A stretch of DNA of 6,426 nucleotides. Source: an uncultured Oscillospiraceae bacterium. GTDB lineage: Bacteria; Bacillota; Clostridia; Oscillospirales; Oscillospiraceae. The notes beneath the pieces are model-generated. The model had not been told where the DNA came from. It worked only from the letters and a program-made list of their open reading frames with translations, and ran no database searches. The DNA lies in assembly GCA_934635545.1 (NCBI GenBank), contig CAKTZN010000100.1:1-6426 (forward strand), written 5' to 3'. Shown piece by piece: positions 1-5,208 of the stretch. The position numbers and the translations under genes were made by a program. Numbering within the stretch: the first letter of the stretch is position 1; each line of letters starts with the position of its first letter.

Positions 1-540
1 CTGGAAATGATGCCCCGCTACACCCACATGGAGGGCTTCACCTTCAAGCAGGTGGAAAAGCCCGTGTGGGCCGACAACGTGGTGTGGCTGAATGTCTATC
101 TGGGCGAGGAGCGCATCGGCGATCTGGCCCTGCTCAGCAAGAAGGTATCCATGGAGTGCGGCATCAAGAACCTGAACGTGATGCTCTTCGAGCTGGATCA
201 GGACTGCATGAAGCCCTTCCGCTCCCGCACCAACAGCTTCACCCATCTGCCGGAGTACCCCATGACCGAGTACGACATCTCCGTGCTGCTGCCCGGCGAG
301 GTGAAGTGGGAGGACGTGGCCCAGACCATCCGCGGCGTCAAGAGTGAGCTGTTCCACGGCGCGCAGTTCGTGGACGAGTACCGCGGCAAGCAGGTGCCCG
401 ACGGCAAGAAGTCCGTCACCGTCCGTCTGGCCATCGGCTCCAAGGAAAAGACCCTGACCTCCGCCGAGATCGAGGACGTGGCAAACGGCGTCATCAATAA
501 GCTGGTAAAGCGCTTCGGCGCGGAGCTGCGCTCCAGGTAA
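1..540 (+). CDS. pheT: Phenylalanine--tRNA ligase beta subunit, C-terminal part (5' end outside window)
   Basis: The reading frame is open from base 1 and ends at TAA 538-540, giving the last 179 residues of a protein usually near 800 residues long. The final ~95 residues, from about FTHLPEYPMTEYDISVLL onward, are the ferredoxin-fold anticodon-binding (FDX-ACB) domain that ends bacterial PheT: a FPxxxRD-like opening (here LPEYPMTEYD), a central ELFHGAQFVDEYRGKQVPDGKKSV stretch (family pattern: differing strand then F-D-Y-G-IPxGKKSL), and a closing helix IEDVANGVINKLVKRFGAELR. The preceding residues fit the end of the catalytic-like core. PheT pairs with PheS as an alpha2-beta2 cytosolic enzyme that charges tRNA-Phe. 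The usual arginine-aspartate pair of the family reads TEYD here, a mild deviation. pheS would be expected just upstream, outside the window. A strong terminator follows 30 bases later, so this is the end of its operon. Confidence 0.9.
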   Translation: MEMMPRYTHMEGFTFKQVEKPVWADNVVWLNVYLGEERIGDLALLSKKVSMECGIKNLNVMLFELDQDCMKPFRSRTNSFTHLPEYPMTEYDISVLLPGEVKWEDVAQTIRGVKSELFHGAQFVDEYRGKQVPDGKKSVTVRLAIGSKEKTLTSAEIEDVANGVINKLVKRFGAELRSR

Positions 541-569
541 GCGATATTTCTGATATAGGAATGATATAG

Positions 570-606
570 AAAAAGGGAGTCATCCGCCCGGATGACTCCC
601 TTTTTT
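570..606 (+). terminator. Rho-independent terminator of pheT
   Basis: An 11-bp perfect stem (575-585 with 590-600, GGGAGTCATCC / GGATGACTCCC) with a GCCC loop is followed by six T (601-606) and preceded by five A. It lies 30 bases after the pheT stop codon. The A and T runs would make it partly functional in both directions. Confidence 0.93.
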
Positions 607-671
607 GTCAAACAATTTTCTTCCATATTTTTCCCGCAAAACTTCCAATATCTGGATGCCGCAAGGGCCAA

Positions 672-696
672 TTCGCATAAACAACGTTTTTGCGAA
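672..696 (+). other. Leader hairpin upstream of the surface-protein gene
   Basis: TTCGCA (672-677) pairs with TGCGAA (691-696), and AAAC (679-682) pairs with GTTT (686-689), with one T-T mismatch and a three-base loop. The hairpin ends 10 bases before the GGAGG ribosome binding site at 707-711. It has no T tract and lies upstream of the start, so it is not a terminator. A 5' leader hairpin that protects an abundant mRNA is a reasonable inference, but nothing here proves it. No convincing promoter is visible between 607 and 671. Confidence 0.4.
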
Positions 697-720
697 AAAA
701 ATTTATGGAGGAAAAAGAAC

Positions 721-1647
721 ATGAAGAAAATTGTTGCTCTGGTTCTGAGCCTGGTTATGGCTCTGAGCCTGGCCACCGTTGCCTTCGCCGCTGACTATCC
801 TTATAGTGTCTTCTATAAGAACAATGATGGTGATCCCGACGGCCACGCTAAGTTTGTTGAGCAGACCGACGAGTATCTGCCCCACTATCTGTGCGAGGAT
901 GGCGCTATCATGGTCGCTACCGATAAGGACGATTATGATTACGTGATCGCTGTTGACGGCAAGGACGTCAACGTCAAGTATGTTGGCAAGGACAAGAACG
1001 CCATCAAGGCCTACAAGGCTGAGGCTGTCAAGGAGCACAAGTTCGTTGGCTGCGGCGACGAAGAGTCCCAGATCCCCGCTGACTGCTACAAGCTGGCTGT
1101 TGGCACCTATGTCATCAAGACCGATGCTACCGCTTGGGCTCAGGGCCTGTATGCTGTGACCGTCGATGGCAAGTATGACAACGTCTTCTATGCTAAGGAA
1201 GCTACCGTCTTCACCGCTGGTTGGGAAGGCAAGGGCGCTGACGTCGTTCCTAACAGCCACATCCTGATGCTGGTTGCTAAGAACATTGACTACAAGACCG
1301 CTGCTACCGGCAACAAGGTCGTCAAGAACGTCAATGAGTACAAGTGCTACTTCTGCGGCAAGACCTTCTATGGTTCCGACAAGGATTACAGCACCCCCGA
1401 GACCGCTGTCAAGTATGACAAGGCCTATGCTCAGAACCTGGTGAAGCAGGGTTACGTTGCTATCGGTGCTACCACCGAGCTGGCCACCGTTCCCTATGTC
1501 TGGACTGCTGACGTTGATTCCACCAAGCCCGCTGCTGGCGTGGATTCCGCTAAGACCTTCGACGCTGGTGTTGCCATGTATGTTGGCATGAGCCTGCTGT
1601 CCGTCGCTGGCGGCGCTGTCGTCATCGGCAAGAAGAAGGAGTTCTAA
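721..1647 (+). CDS. Secreted, C-terminally anchored surface protein of unknown function
   Basis: The 308-residue protein starts at ATG 721, nine bases after GGAGG (707-711); upstream in-frame ATGs lie in the preceding terminator and are not credible. Residues 1-23 are a classic signal peptide (MKK, hydrophobic core, AFA|AD cleavage). The mature part is acidic, rich in Tyr, Lys and Asp, with five cysteines (58, 111, 122, 209, 212), the last two in a KCYFCGK knuckle with no second CxxC pair. The C-terminus has AKTFDAG (277-283), a hydrophobic segment of about 20 residues and a KKKEF tail. This is the architecture of a sortase substrate or tail-anchored envelope protein, but no LPxTG is present. 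Codon use is strikingly T-ending (GCT, GTT, TAT, GGT alongside AAG/AAC only), unlike the GCC/CTG/GTG neighbours and like a highly expressed gene. I recognise no domain family. It stands alone between two terminators. Extracellular location is well supported; the role is unknown. Confidence 0.88.
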   Translation: MKKIVALVLSLVMALSLATVAFAADYPYSVFYKNNDGDPDGHAKFVEQTDEYLPHYLCEDGAIMVATDKDDYDYVIAVDGKDVNVKYVGKDKNAIKAYKAEAVKEHKFVGCGDEESQIPADCYKLAVGTYVIKTDATAWAQGLYAVTVDGKYDNVFYAKEATVFTAGWEGKGADVVPNSHILMLVAKNIDYKTAATGNKVVKNVNEYKCYFCGKTFYGSDKDYSTPETAVKYDKAYAQNLVKQGYVAIGATTELATVPYVWTADVDSTKPAAGVDSAKTFDAGVAMYVGMSLLSVAGGAVVIGKKKEF

Positions 1648-1670
1648 TTTAGAACCTCGTTCTGATTCAT

Positions 1671-1703
1671 AAAAAGAGACGCTCGCAAGAGCGTCTCTTT
1701 TTT
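1671..1703 (+). terminator. Rho-independent terminator of the surface-protein gene
   Basis: GAGACGCTC (1676-1684) pairs perfectly with GAGCGTCTC (1689-1697) around a GCAA tetraloop (GNRA type), followed by six T (1698-1703) and preceded by five A. It lies 23 bases after the stop codon. The A-T flanks extend the stem to 14 bp. Confidence 0.95.
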
Positions 1704-1716
1704 GCCCATATACACG

Positions 1717-1748
1717 AAAACCGCCCGCCGTTTCATCGAACGGCGGGC
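1717..1748 (-). terminator. Rho-independent terminator of degV
   Basis: A 10-bp perfect GC-rich stem (1723-1732 with 1739-1748, GCCCGCCGTT / AACGGCGGGC, six-base loop) lies 17 bases beyond the degV stop on the minus strand. On that strand it is followed by GG and then TTTT (complement of 1717-1720). The T tract is short, but the stem is very stable. It sits back to back with the terminator of the converging surface-protein gene. Confidence 0.8.
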
Positions 1749-1765
1749 AGTTTGTTACTAACGCG

Positions 1766-2662
1766 TCAGGCCATTTCCGGGCGCTCGTCGCCGTAGAAGA
1801 ACACAGCCACCGTGCCCGGCCCGGCGTGGCTGCCGATGATGGTGCCGATGTCGCAGATGCGGATGTGCCCCTTCACATGGGGGAACCGCTCACCCAGCGC
1901 GTCGGCCAACTGCTGGGCCAGCTCCGGGCACTGGGAATGGCAGATCCAGCACCGCTGGTCGTACTCCCGGCCGCCCTGGGCGTGCTCCTCCATGGCGTCC
2001 ACTGTGGCCTCGATGGCCTTGTGCTTGCCCCGCACCTTGTCGTAGGCCTTGATGGCGCCCTTGTTGTCCAGCCGCATCAGCGGGCAGATGTTCAGCACCG
2101 TGGCGATGGCCGCCGCCGCGCCGGACACCCGGCCTGTGCGCCGGAACTGGGTCATGTCGGTGGAGAAGAACTGGTGATGCACCTTGTTGCGGTTGTCCAG
2201 CACCCACTGGGCCGCCTCGTCCAGCGCCGCGCCTGCGTCCCGCATGTCGGCCACCGTGTCCACCAGCAGTCCGTAGCCGGAGGACGAGCACAGGGAGTCG
2301 ATCACCACCAGCTTCCGGTCGGGGTACTTCTCCTTCAGCATATCCGCCGCCAGGAACGCGTTGTGTACCGAGCCGGACTGGCCGGAGGTAAACGCAATGT
2401 GCAGCACATCGCCCTGCTGCAGCAGACTCTCGAAAAACTCGGCGTACTGCGCCACGTTGATCTGGCTGGTCTGGGGCAGCTTACCCTCACGGATGAACTG
2501 ATAGAACCGGGGCAGCGCCTGGGGATCCCGCCCCATGTCGTCGTCATAGGTCACGCCGTCCACCACATAGGTATAGAACAGCACCGGAATATGGCGGCTC
2601 TCCAGATAGCTGTAAGGCAGATCCACCGTAGAGCAGCAGCTCAGAATAAAGTTATCAGACAT
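1766..2662 (-). CDS. DegV family protein (fatty-acid binding, FakB-like)
   Basis: The 298-residue protein has the usual DegV length (about 280-300) and its family motifs: an N-terminal strand ending in SCCSTVDLP, TSQ at 65-67, TSGQSGS at 92-98, VIDSLCSSSGYG at 121-131, and the RRTGRVSG motif at 174-181. Known DegV/FakB proteins bind one fatty acid in a cleft between two alpha/beta domains and present the carboxylate to the kinase FakA, which makes acyl-phosphate for phospholipid synthesis. No fakA is in the window, and many Clostridia carry several DegV paralogues, so the ligand is open. The start at 2660-2662 is preceded by AAGGAG (8 bases away), and a perfect promoter lies 27 bases further up. 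It is a single-gene transcript with its own terminator. Note two extra cysteines (9, 10) next to the conserved STVDLP serine/threonine. Confidence 0.92.
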   Translation of the reverse strand: MSDNFILSCCSTVDLPYSYLESRHIPVLFYTYVVDGVTYDDDMGRDPQALPRFYQFIREGKLPQTSQINVAQYAEFFESLLQQGDVLHIAFTSGQSGSVHNAFLAADMLKEKYPDRKLVVIDSLCSSSGYGLLVDTVADMRDAGAALDEAAQWVLDNRNKVHHQFFSTDMTQFRRTGRVSGAAAAIATVLNICPLMRLDNKGAIKAYDKVRGKHKAIEATVDAMEEHAQGGREYDQRCWICHSQCPELAQQLADALGERFPHVKGHIRICDIGTIIGSHAGPGTVAVFFYGDERPEMA

Positions 2663-2689
2663 TGTGATTTCTCCTTTCTCCTCAAGGAT

Positions 2690-2717
2690 ATTATAGCAGA
2701 TTTTACCATACTGTCAA
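2690..2717 (-). promoter_or_regulatory. Consensus sigma-A promoter of degV
   Basis: On the minus strand TTGACA (complement of 2712-2717) and TATAAT (complement of 2690-2695) are both perfect, with 16 bases between. The -10 is preceded by TGC, an extended -10. Transcription would start near 2683, leaving a leader of about 20 bases that carries GAGGAGAAAGGAG before the ATG. Confidence 0.88.
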
Positions 2718-2738
2718 TAATATTCCATGCGAAGAAAA

Positions 2739-2755
2739 CTAATGCAGCGCATTAG
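2739..2755. promoter_or_regulatory. Inverted repeat between two divergent promoters, possible operator
   Basis: CTAATGC (2739-2745) and GCATTAG (2749-2755) form a perfect 7-bp inverted repeat with a three-base centre. It lies between the -35 boxes of the degV promoter (2712-2717) and the rightward promoter (2786-2791), about 20 and 30 bases from each. A dimeric regulator could bind here and act on both. No regulator gene is adjacent, so the role is inference. Confidence 0.4.
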
Positions 2756-2785
2756 AACGAAGAAGCGGGGCCTGATCGTAAAGTC

Positions 2786-2813
2786 TTGACAAACGGAAGA
2801 AATTCGGTATAAT
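2786..2813 (+). promoter_or_regulatory. Consensus sigma-A promoter of the putative structured RNA
   Basis: TTGACA (2786-2791) and TATAAT (2808-2813) are both perfect, spaced by 16 bases. The expected start point, near 2819-2821, falls on the first bases of the 15-bp closing stem of the RNA described next. No protein-coding gene follows for 450 bases, and aroF has its own closer promoter, so this strong promoter must serve something else. Confidence 0.88.
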
Positions 2814-2947
2814 AAAAGCAAGGGTATTATGTCGCAGAGCGGCTTGACCCTTGGTTAATAACGAATTGTCAGATTATGTTCTGAAAACCGTCACTTGCCA
2901 GAGTGGCGGTTTTCCCATTTTATCCTCAGAGTGAACACAAATATGTA

Positions 2948-2971
2948 GGGGCCGACGACTCTGTCGGCCCC
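2948..2971 (+). repeat. GC-rich hairpin within the ncRNA, possibly a small dispersed repeat
   Basis: GGGGCCGAC (2948-2956) and GTCGGCCCC (2963-2971) form a perfect 9-bp stem around GACTCT, preceded by ATGTA. Short GTAGGGGC...GCCCC palindromes are scattered between genes in many Clostridia genomes, so this may be a dispersed palindrome that landed in a variable arm of the RNA. Only one copy is present here; that it is repetitive is inference. Confidence 0.35.
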
Positions 2972-3118
2972 AATGAACGTCTACCGAAGTACCTTCAAAG
3001 ACAAGATGGATGCTGCGGCAGCATAGCTGCCGCGATCGGAGGCTAAAAACATGCCACCGGCATGTTTTCTTAACGCCCCGACGCCCCGCTTTGTTTATAC
3101 ATAATACCCTTGCACAGG

Positions 3119-3161
3119 GCCGCAACCCTGCAAAACAAGTGTATCATATGCGGCGTTTTTT
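3119..3161 (+). terminator. Possible terminator of the ncRNA transcript
   Basis: GCCGCA (3119-3124) pairs with TGCGGC (3149-3154), followed by G and six T (3156-3161). The 24-base loop is long for an intrinsic terminator. A competing 5-bp hairpin, CAGGG (3115-3119) with CCCTG (3126-3130), shares one base. The position, just after the closing stem and before the aroF promoter, fits an RNA 3' end. Confidence 0.45.
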
Positions 3162-3189
3162 GTCAATAAATGAGTATCCCACCCCCGTA

Positions 3190-3218
3190 TTGCCAATCTC
3201 CGCAAAACATGCTATACT
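3190..3218 (+). promoter_or_regulatory. Sigma-A promoter of the aroF operon
   Basis: TTGCCA (3190-3195) and TATACT (3213-3218) are spaced by 17 bases, each 5 of 6 to consensus, with an extended -10 TGC (3210-3212). The start would be near 3225, about 44 bases before the ATG. The short leader contains a 5-bp hairpin CCGCG/CGCGG (3238-3242 with 3247-3251) ending 7 bases before the GGAGG. It has no room for a T-box or long attenuator. Confidence 0.75.
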
Positions 3219-3268
3219 GTATCAGTTGACACATTACCCGCGGTTTCGCGGCGTTTTCGGAGGCATAT

Positions 3269-4273
3269 ATGCTGGTTTTCATCAAAAAAGACACGCCGGA
3301 GGCGGCCATCCGCTCTCTGGTGATCCAACTGAGCCGTCAGGGCATCGGCGCGGCACGGGCCGACAGCGGCGGCCAGATCCTGCTGACGCTGGTGGGCCCC
3401 ACCTGGACGCTGGACGAGCAGCACCTGCTGGCGCTGCCCCATGTGGCGGACGTGAAGCGGCTGACCCCGGTGTGGCGTCTGGTCTCCCGCCAGCACCATC
3501 CGGAGGACACGGTGGTGTCCGTGGGCGGCGTACCCATCGGCGGCGGAGGCTTCTGCCTGATGGCGGGCCCCTGCGCCATCGAATCCGCCTTCCAGATGCA
3601 GTCCGTGGCCCGGTCGGTCAAGGCCGCCGGCGCGGTGATGCTGCGGGGCGGCGCGTACAAGCCCCGCACCTCCCCCTACGCCTTCCAGGGCTTCGGCGCG
3701 CCTGCGCTGGAGCTGCTGGCCCAGACGGGCAGGGAGATGGGCCTGCCCACCGTGTCGGAGATCACCGACGCCGCCCAACTGCCCCAGTTCGAGCATGTGG
3801 ACATGCTGCAGGTGGGCGCCCGGAATATGCAGAATTACGAGCTGCTGCGCGCCCTGGGCACGCAGCCCAAGCCGGTGCTGCTGAAGCGCTCCGTGGGCGC
3901 CACGGTGGAGGAGCTGCTGCAATCGGCGGAGTACATTCTCTCCGGCGGCAACCCCAACGTGGTGCTGTGTGAGCGGGGCGTCCGCAGCTTCTCCAAGACC
4001 AGCCGGGCGGCGCTGGATGTCAGCGTCATCCCGGTGCTGAAGCAGATGACCCACCTGCCGGTGATCGTGGATCCCAGCCACGCGGCGGGAAGCGCGGCGC
4101 TGGTGCCGCCGCTGGCGCTGGCCGCCGTGGCGGCAGGCGCGGATGGCCTGCTGATCGAGGTGCATGACCGGCCTGCCGCCGCCCTCAGCGACCCGGCCCA
4201 GTCCATGAGCTGCACCGCCTTTGCGGAACTGGCGGAGAAGCTCCGGAAGGTTCGTCAGGCCATCGGGGAATGA
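3269..4273 (+). CDS. aroF: 3-deoxy-7-phosphoheptulonate (DAHP) synthase, type I-beta with N-terminal regulatory domain
   Basis: The 334-residue enzyme condenses phosphoenolpyruvate and erythrose 4-phosphate into DAHP, the entry step to chorismate and the aromatic amino acids. Residues 1 to about 70 form the ferredoxin-like extension known from the Thermotoga enzyme, which binds Tyr and Phe for feedback control, joined by LVSRQHHPEDTVV. The barrel then shows MAGPCAIES (98-106), RGGAYKPRTSP (126-136), KRSVGAT (206-212), CERG (234-237) and DPSHAAG (268-274). Expected metal ligands are present as Cys102, His271, Glu297 and Asp308, with Lys131 at the PEP site, so it looks active. The start at 3269 follows GGAGG (3259-3263) with a tight 5-base gap, and the N-terminus aligns with the family. 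It leads a probable operon with the tautomerase-like gene 44 bases on. Allosteric inhibition is expected from family knowledge, not seen. The symbol aroF is the common one; aroG or aroA are used in some genomes. Confidence 0.95.
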   Translation: MLVFIKKDTPEAAIRSLVIQLSRQGIGAARADSGGQILLTLVGPTWTLDEQHLLALPHVADVKRLTPVWRLVSRQHHPEDTVVSVGGVPIGGGGFCLMAGPCAIESAFQMQSVARSVKAAGAVMLRGGAYKPRTSPYAFQGFGAPALELLAQTGREMGLPTVSEITDAAQLPQFEHVDMLQVGARNMQNYELLRALGTQPKPVLLKRSVGATVEELLQSAEYILSGGNPNVVLCERGVRSFSKTSRAALDVSVIPVLKQMTHLPVIVDPSHAAGSAALVPPLALAAVAAGADGLLIEVHDRPAAALSDPAQSMSCTAFAELAEKLRKVRQAIGE

Positions 4274-4277
4274 TCAC

Positions 4278-4293
4278 CGGCGCGCAGGCGCCG
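4278..4293 (+). other. Short intercistronic hairpin between aroF and the tautomerase gene
   Basis: CGGCGC (4278-4283) pairs with GCGCCG (4288-4293) around a GCAG loop. No T tract follows, so it is not a terminator. Its place, 10 bases before the AAGGAGGA of the next gene, might help set relative expression or stability of the two messages. Confidence 0.35.
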
Positions 4294-4317
4294 CGACAAC
4301 ATAAGGAGGATATCACC

Positions 4318-4680
4318 ATGCCCCACGTTCACGTCACCGTTATTGGAAAGCACACCCGCCAGTGGAAGCAGGAGCTGATGGATTTCGCCGCGGCCACCAT
4401 CCACGCCAACACCAGCACCCCGCTGAAGAATGTGTACGTCTACATCCACGAGATGGATCCCGAGAACGTCCGCAAGACCGCGCCCATCGTGCGCATCGAC
4501 TGGACGGCCATCCCGGACCGCACCCAGGCGGCCAAGAACGCCATCATGACGGCGCTGACCGACAAGCTGGCGGAGTTGACGGGGGAGAATAAGCTGGAGA
4601 TCAGCATCCTCATCAACGACTTCCCTCTGGCCTGCGGCATGCTGGGCGGCATCTCCCGGGCCGACAACTGCGACTGGTGA
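4318..4680 (+). CDS. Tautomerase-superfamily protein (4-oxalocrotonate-tautomerase-like, tandem fold)
   Basis: The start at ATG 4318 is chosen because a perfect AAGGAGGA (4303-4310) precedes it by 7 bases and because the second codon is proline; an upstream ATG at 4270 overlaps the aroF stop and lacks such a site. Pro2 becomes the N-terminal catalytic base (Pro-1) after Met removal in this superfamily. The 120 residues hold two beta-alpha-beta units: 2-45 (PHVHVTVIGKHTRQWKQELM... VYVYIHEM) and about 56-100 (PIVRIDWTAIPDRTQAAKN... LEISILIND), longer than the ~62-residue 4-OT monomer and like the fused members of the family. Such enzymes tautomerise or dehalogenate small keto acids; the substrate cannot be told here. 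Linkage to aroF invites a role with an aromatic keto acid such as phenylpyruvate, but that is a guess. The next gene starts inside its stop codon (GTGA overlap). Confidence 0.72.
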   Translation: MPHVHVTVIGKHTRQWKQELMDFAAATIHANTSTPLKNVYVYIHEMDPENVRKTAPIVRIDWTAIPDRTQAAKNAIMTALTDKLAELTGENKLEISILINDFPLACGMLGGISRADNCDW

Positions 4681-5177
4681 CGCAGAGCCAAAAAGCAGGC
4701 GGCGCTATGCGCCTTAATACACATAGCCCAACACCTTCTCCTCAAGTACAAAAGCCTGTTCGCGTATTATTTTACATCGGTATCGGTTTGCTGTACCCAC
4801 TCTTCTTGTTTGGTTCATTTGCTGGTTTTTATTATGAGAAAAGTGTGCTGAGCGGCATCTTGATGCTTGCCATCCCAACAGCGATGACGATAGTGTGCTG
4901 TACCATAACGAGCGATATGCGCAAGGCGTATATCGAAGTGGATGAAAGCACGATCCGTGTGGTGGACTACTATTTTGGCATAAAAAAAGAGAAGCTGTTT
5001 TCATTTGCGGACATTACAAGCGCTGAAATCATCACTGGGTACTCACCTCGGGTGAAAGGCTACCGGATCAGTGCCGGGGGTACGCAATACATTGTTGTGA
5101 GGAAAGGCAACGAGTACCTTTTCAAAGTGATCTGCACAGCGGACACGGTCAACATTTTTCAGAAATATCTTGTGTAA
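4677..5177 (+). CDS. Small membrane protein with two transmembrane helices and a C-terminal PH-like domain
   Basis: Read from GTG 4677 (overlapping the previous stop as GTGA), it has 166 residues. No ribosome site precedes the GTG, so translational coupling would be needed. ATG 4707 is an alternative (156 residues) with weak GGCGG at 4698-4702 and lies in the loop of a hairpin (4701-4705/4709-4713). Predicted helices are about residues 30-53 and 57-78 in a hairpin with both ends likely cytoplasmic. The rest is beta-rich (KAYIEVDESTIRVVDYYFGIKKEKLFSFADITSAEI... then YRISAGGTQYIVVRKGNEYLFKV... and a last helix NIFQKYLV), the layout of bacterial PH-domain (bPH) membrane proteins. Its function is unknown. 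GC is far lower than in the neighbours: 38% by count over 4801-4860 against 62% over 4381-4440. This suggests recent acquisition or relaxed selection. Confidence 0.7.
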   Translation: MTQSQKAGGAMRLNTHSPTPSPQVQKPVRVLFYIGIGLLYPLFLFGSFAGFYYEKSVLSGILMLAIPTAMTIVCCTITSDMRKAYIEVDESTIRVVDYYFGIKKEKLFSFADITSAEIITGYSPRVKGYRISAGGTQYIVVRKGNEYLFKVICTADTVNIFQKYLV

Positions 5178-5208
5178 TGGCTCTTGGCATATTGAATCAA
5201 CCAAATAG

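Larger units (their letters stand above)
2818..3161 (+). ncRNA. Putative structured non-coding RNA, about 300 nt (identity unproven; raiA-like is one candidate)
   Basis: The two ends pair: 2818-2832 (GCAAGGGTATTATGT) is perfectly complementary to 3099-3113 over 15 bp. Just inside, CAGAGCGG (2835-2842) pairs with CCGCTTTG (3086-3093), 8 bp with one G-U. Interior hairpins are 2869-2873/2880-2884, 2883-2895/2902-2914 (13 bp, one G-U), 2948-2956/2963-2971 (9 bp), 3015-3022/3026-3033 (8 bp) and 3046-3055/3059-3068 (10 bp). The first two of these share bases 2883-2884 and cannot both be full length. A perfect promoter begins transcription at the base of the closing stem, and a possible terminator ends at 3161. 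No credible ORF lies inside. I see no SRP-RNA, tmRNA or RNase P signature sequences, and it is longer than usual 6S RNA. Clostridial raiA RNA is a fitting candidate by habit (strong own promoter, long closing helix, GGTTAAT and TTCAAAG loops that resemble tRNA D- and T-loops), but I cannot confirm it from memory. Confidence 0.68.

Noticed and set aside
605..631. Promoter-like TTGTCA (605-610) and TATTTT (626-631) upstream of the surface-protein gene
   Set aside because: The spacer is only 15 bases, the -10 is 4 of 6, and the -35 overlaps the pheT terminator T run; too weak to list as a feature.
1826..2755. 309-residue plus-strand ORF opposite degV
   Set aside because: It is an antisense shadow of degV, with no start signal and a conserved DegV motif set on the other strand.
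2883..2914. 13-bp hairpin as an early terminator of the RNA
   Set aside because: It is followed by CCATTTTAT rather than a T tract, and the closing stem requires transcription to continue to at least 3113.
2874..3125. 83-residue minus-strand ORF across the putative RNA
   Set aside because: It has no ribosome site, a low-complexity Arg/Cys-rich product, and simply reads through the paired arms of the structured RNA.
3225..3268. Riboswitch or T-box control of aroF
   Set aside because: The leader from the predicted start is only about 44 bases with one 5-bp hairpin, too short for a T-box or known aromatic riboswitch.
3010..3972. 320-residue plus-strand ORF entering aroF in another frame
   Set aside because: It overlaps the verified DAHP synthase frame, and its product beyond 3269 is Gly/Arg/Ala-rich frame-shadow sequence.
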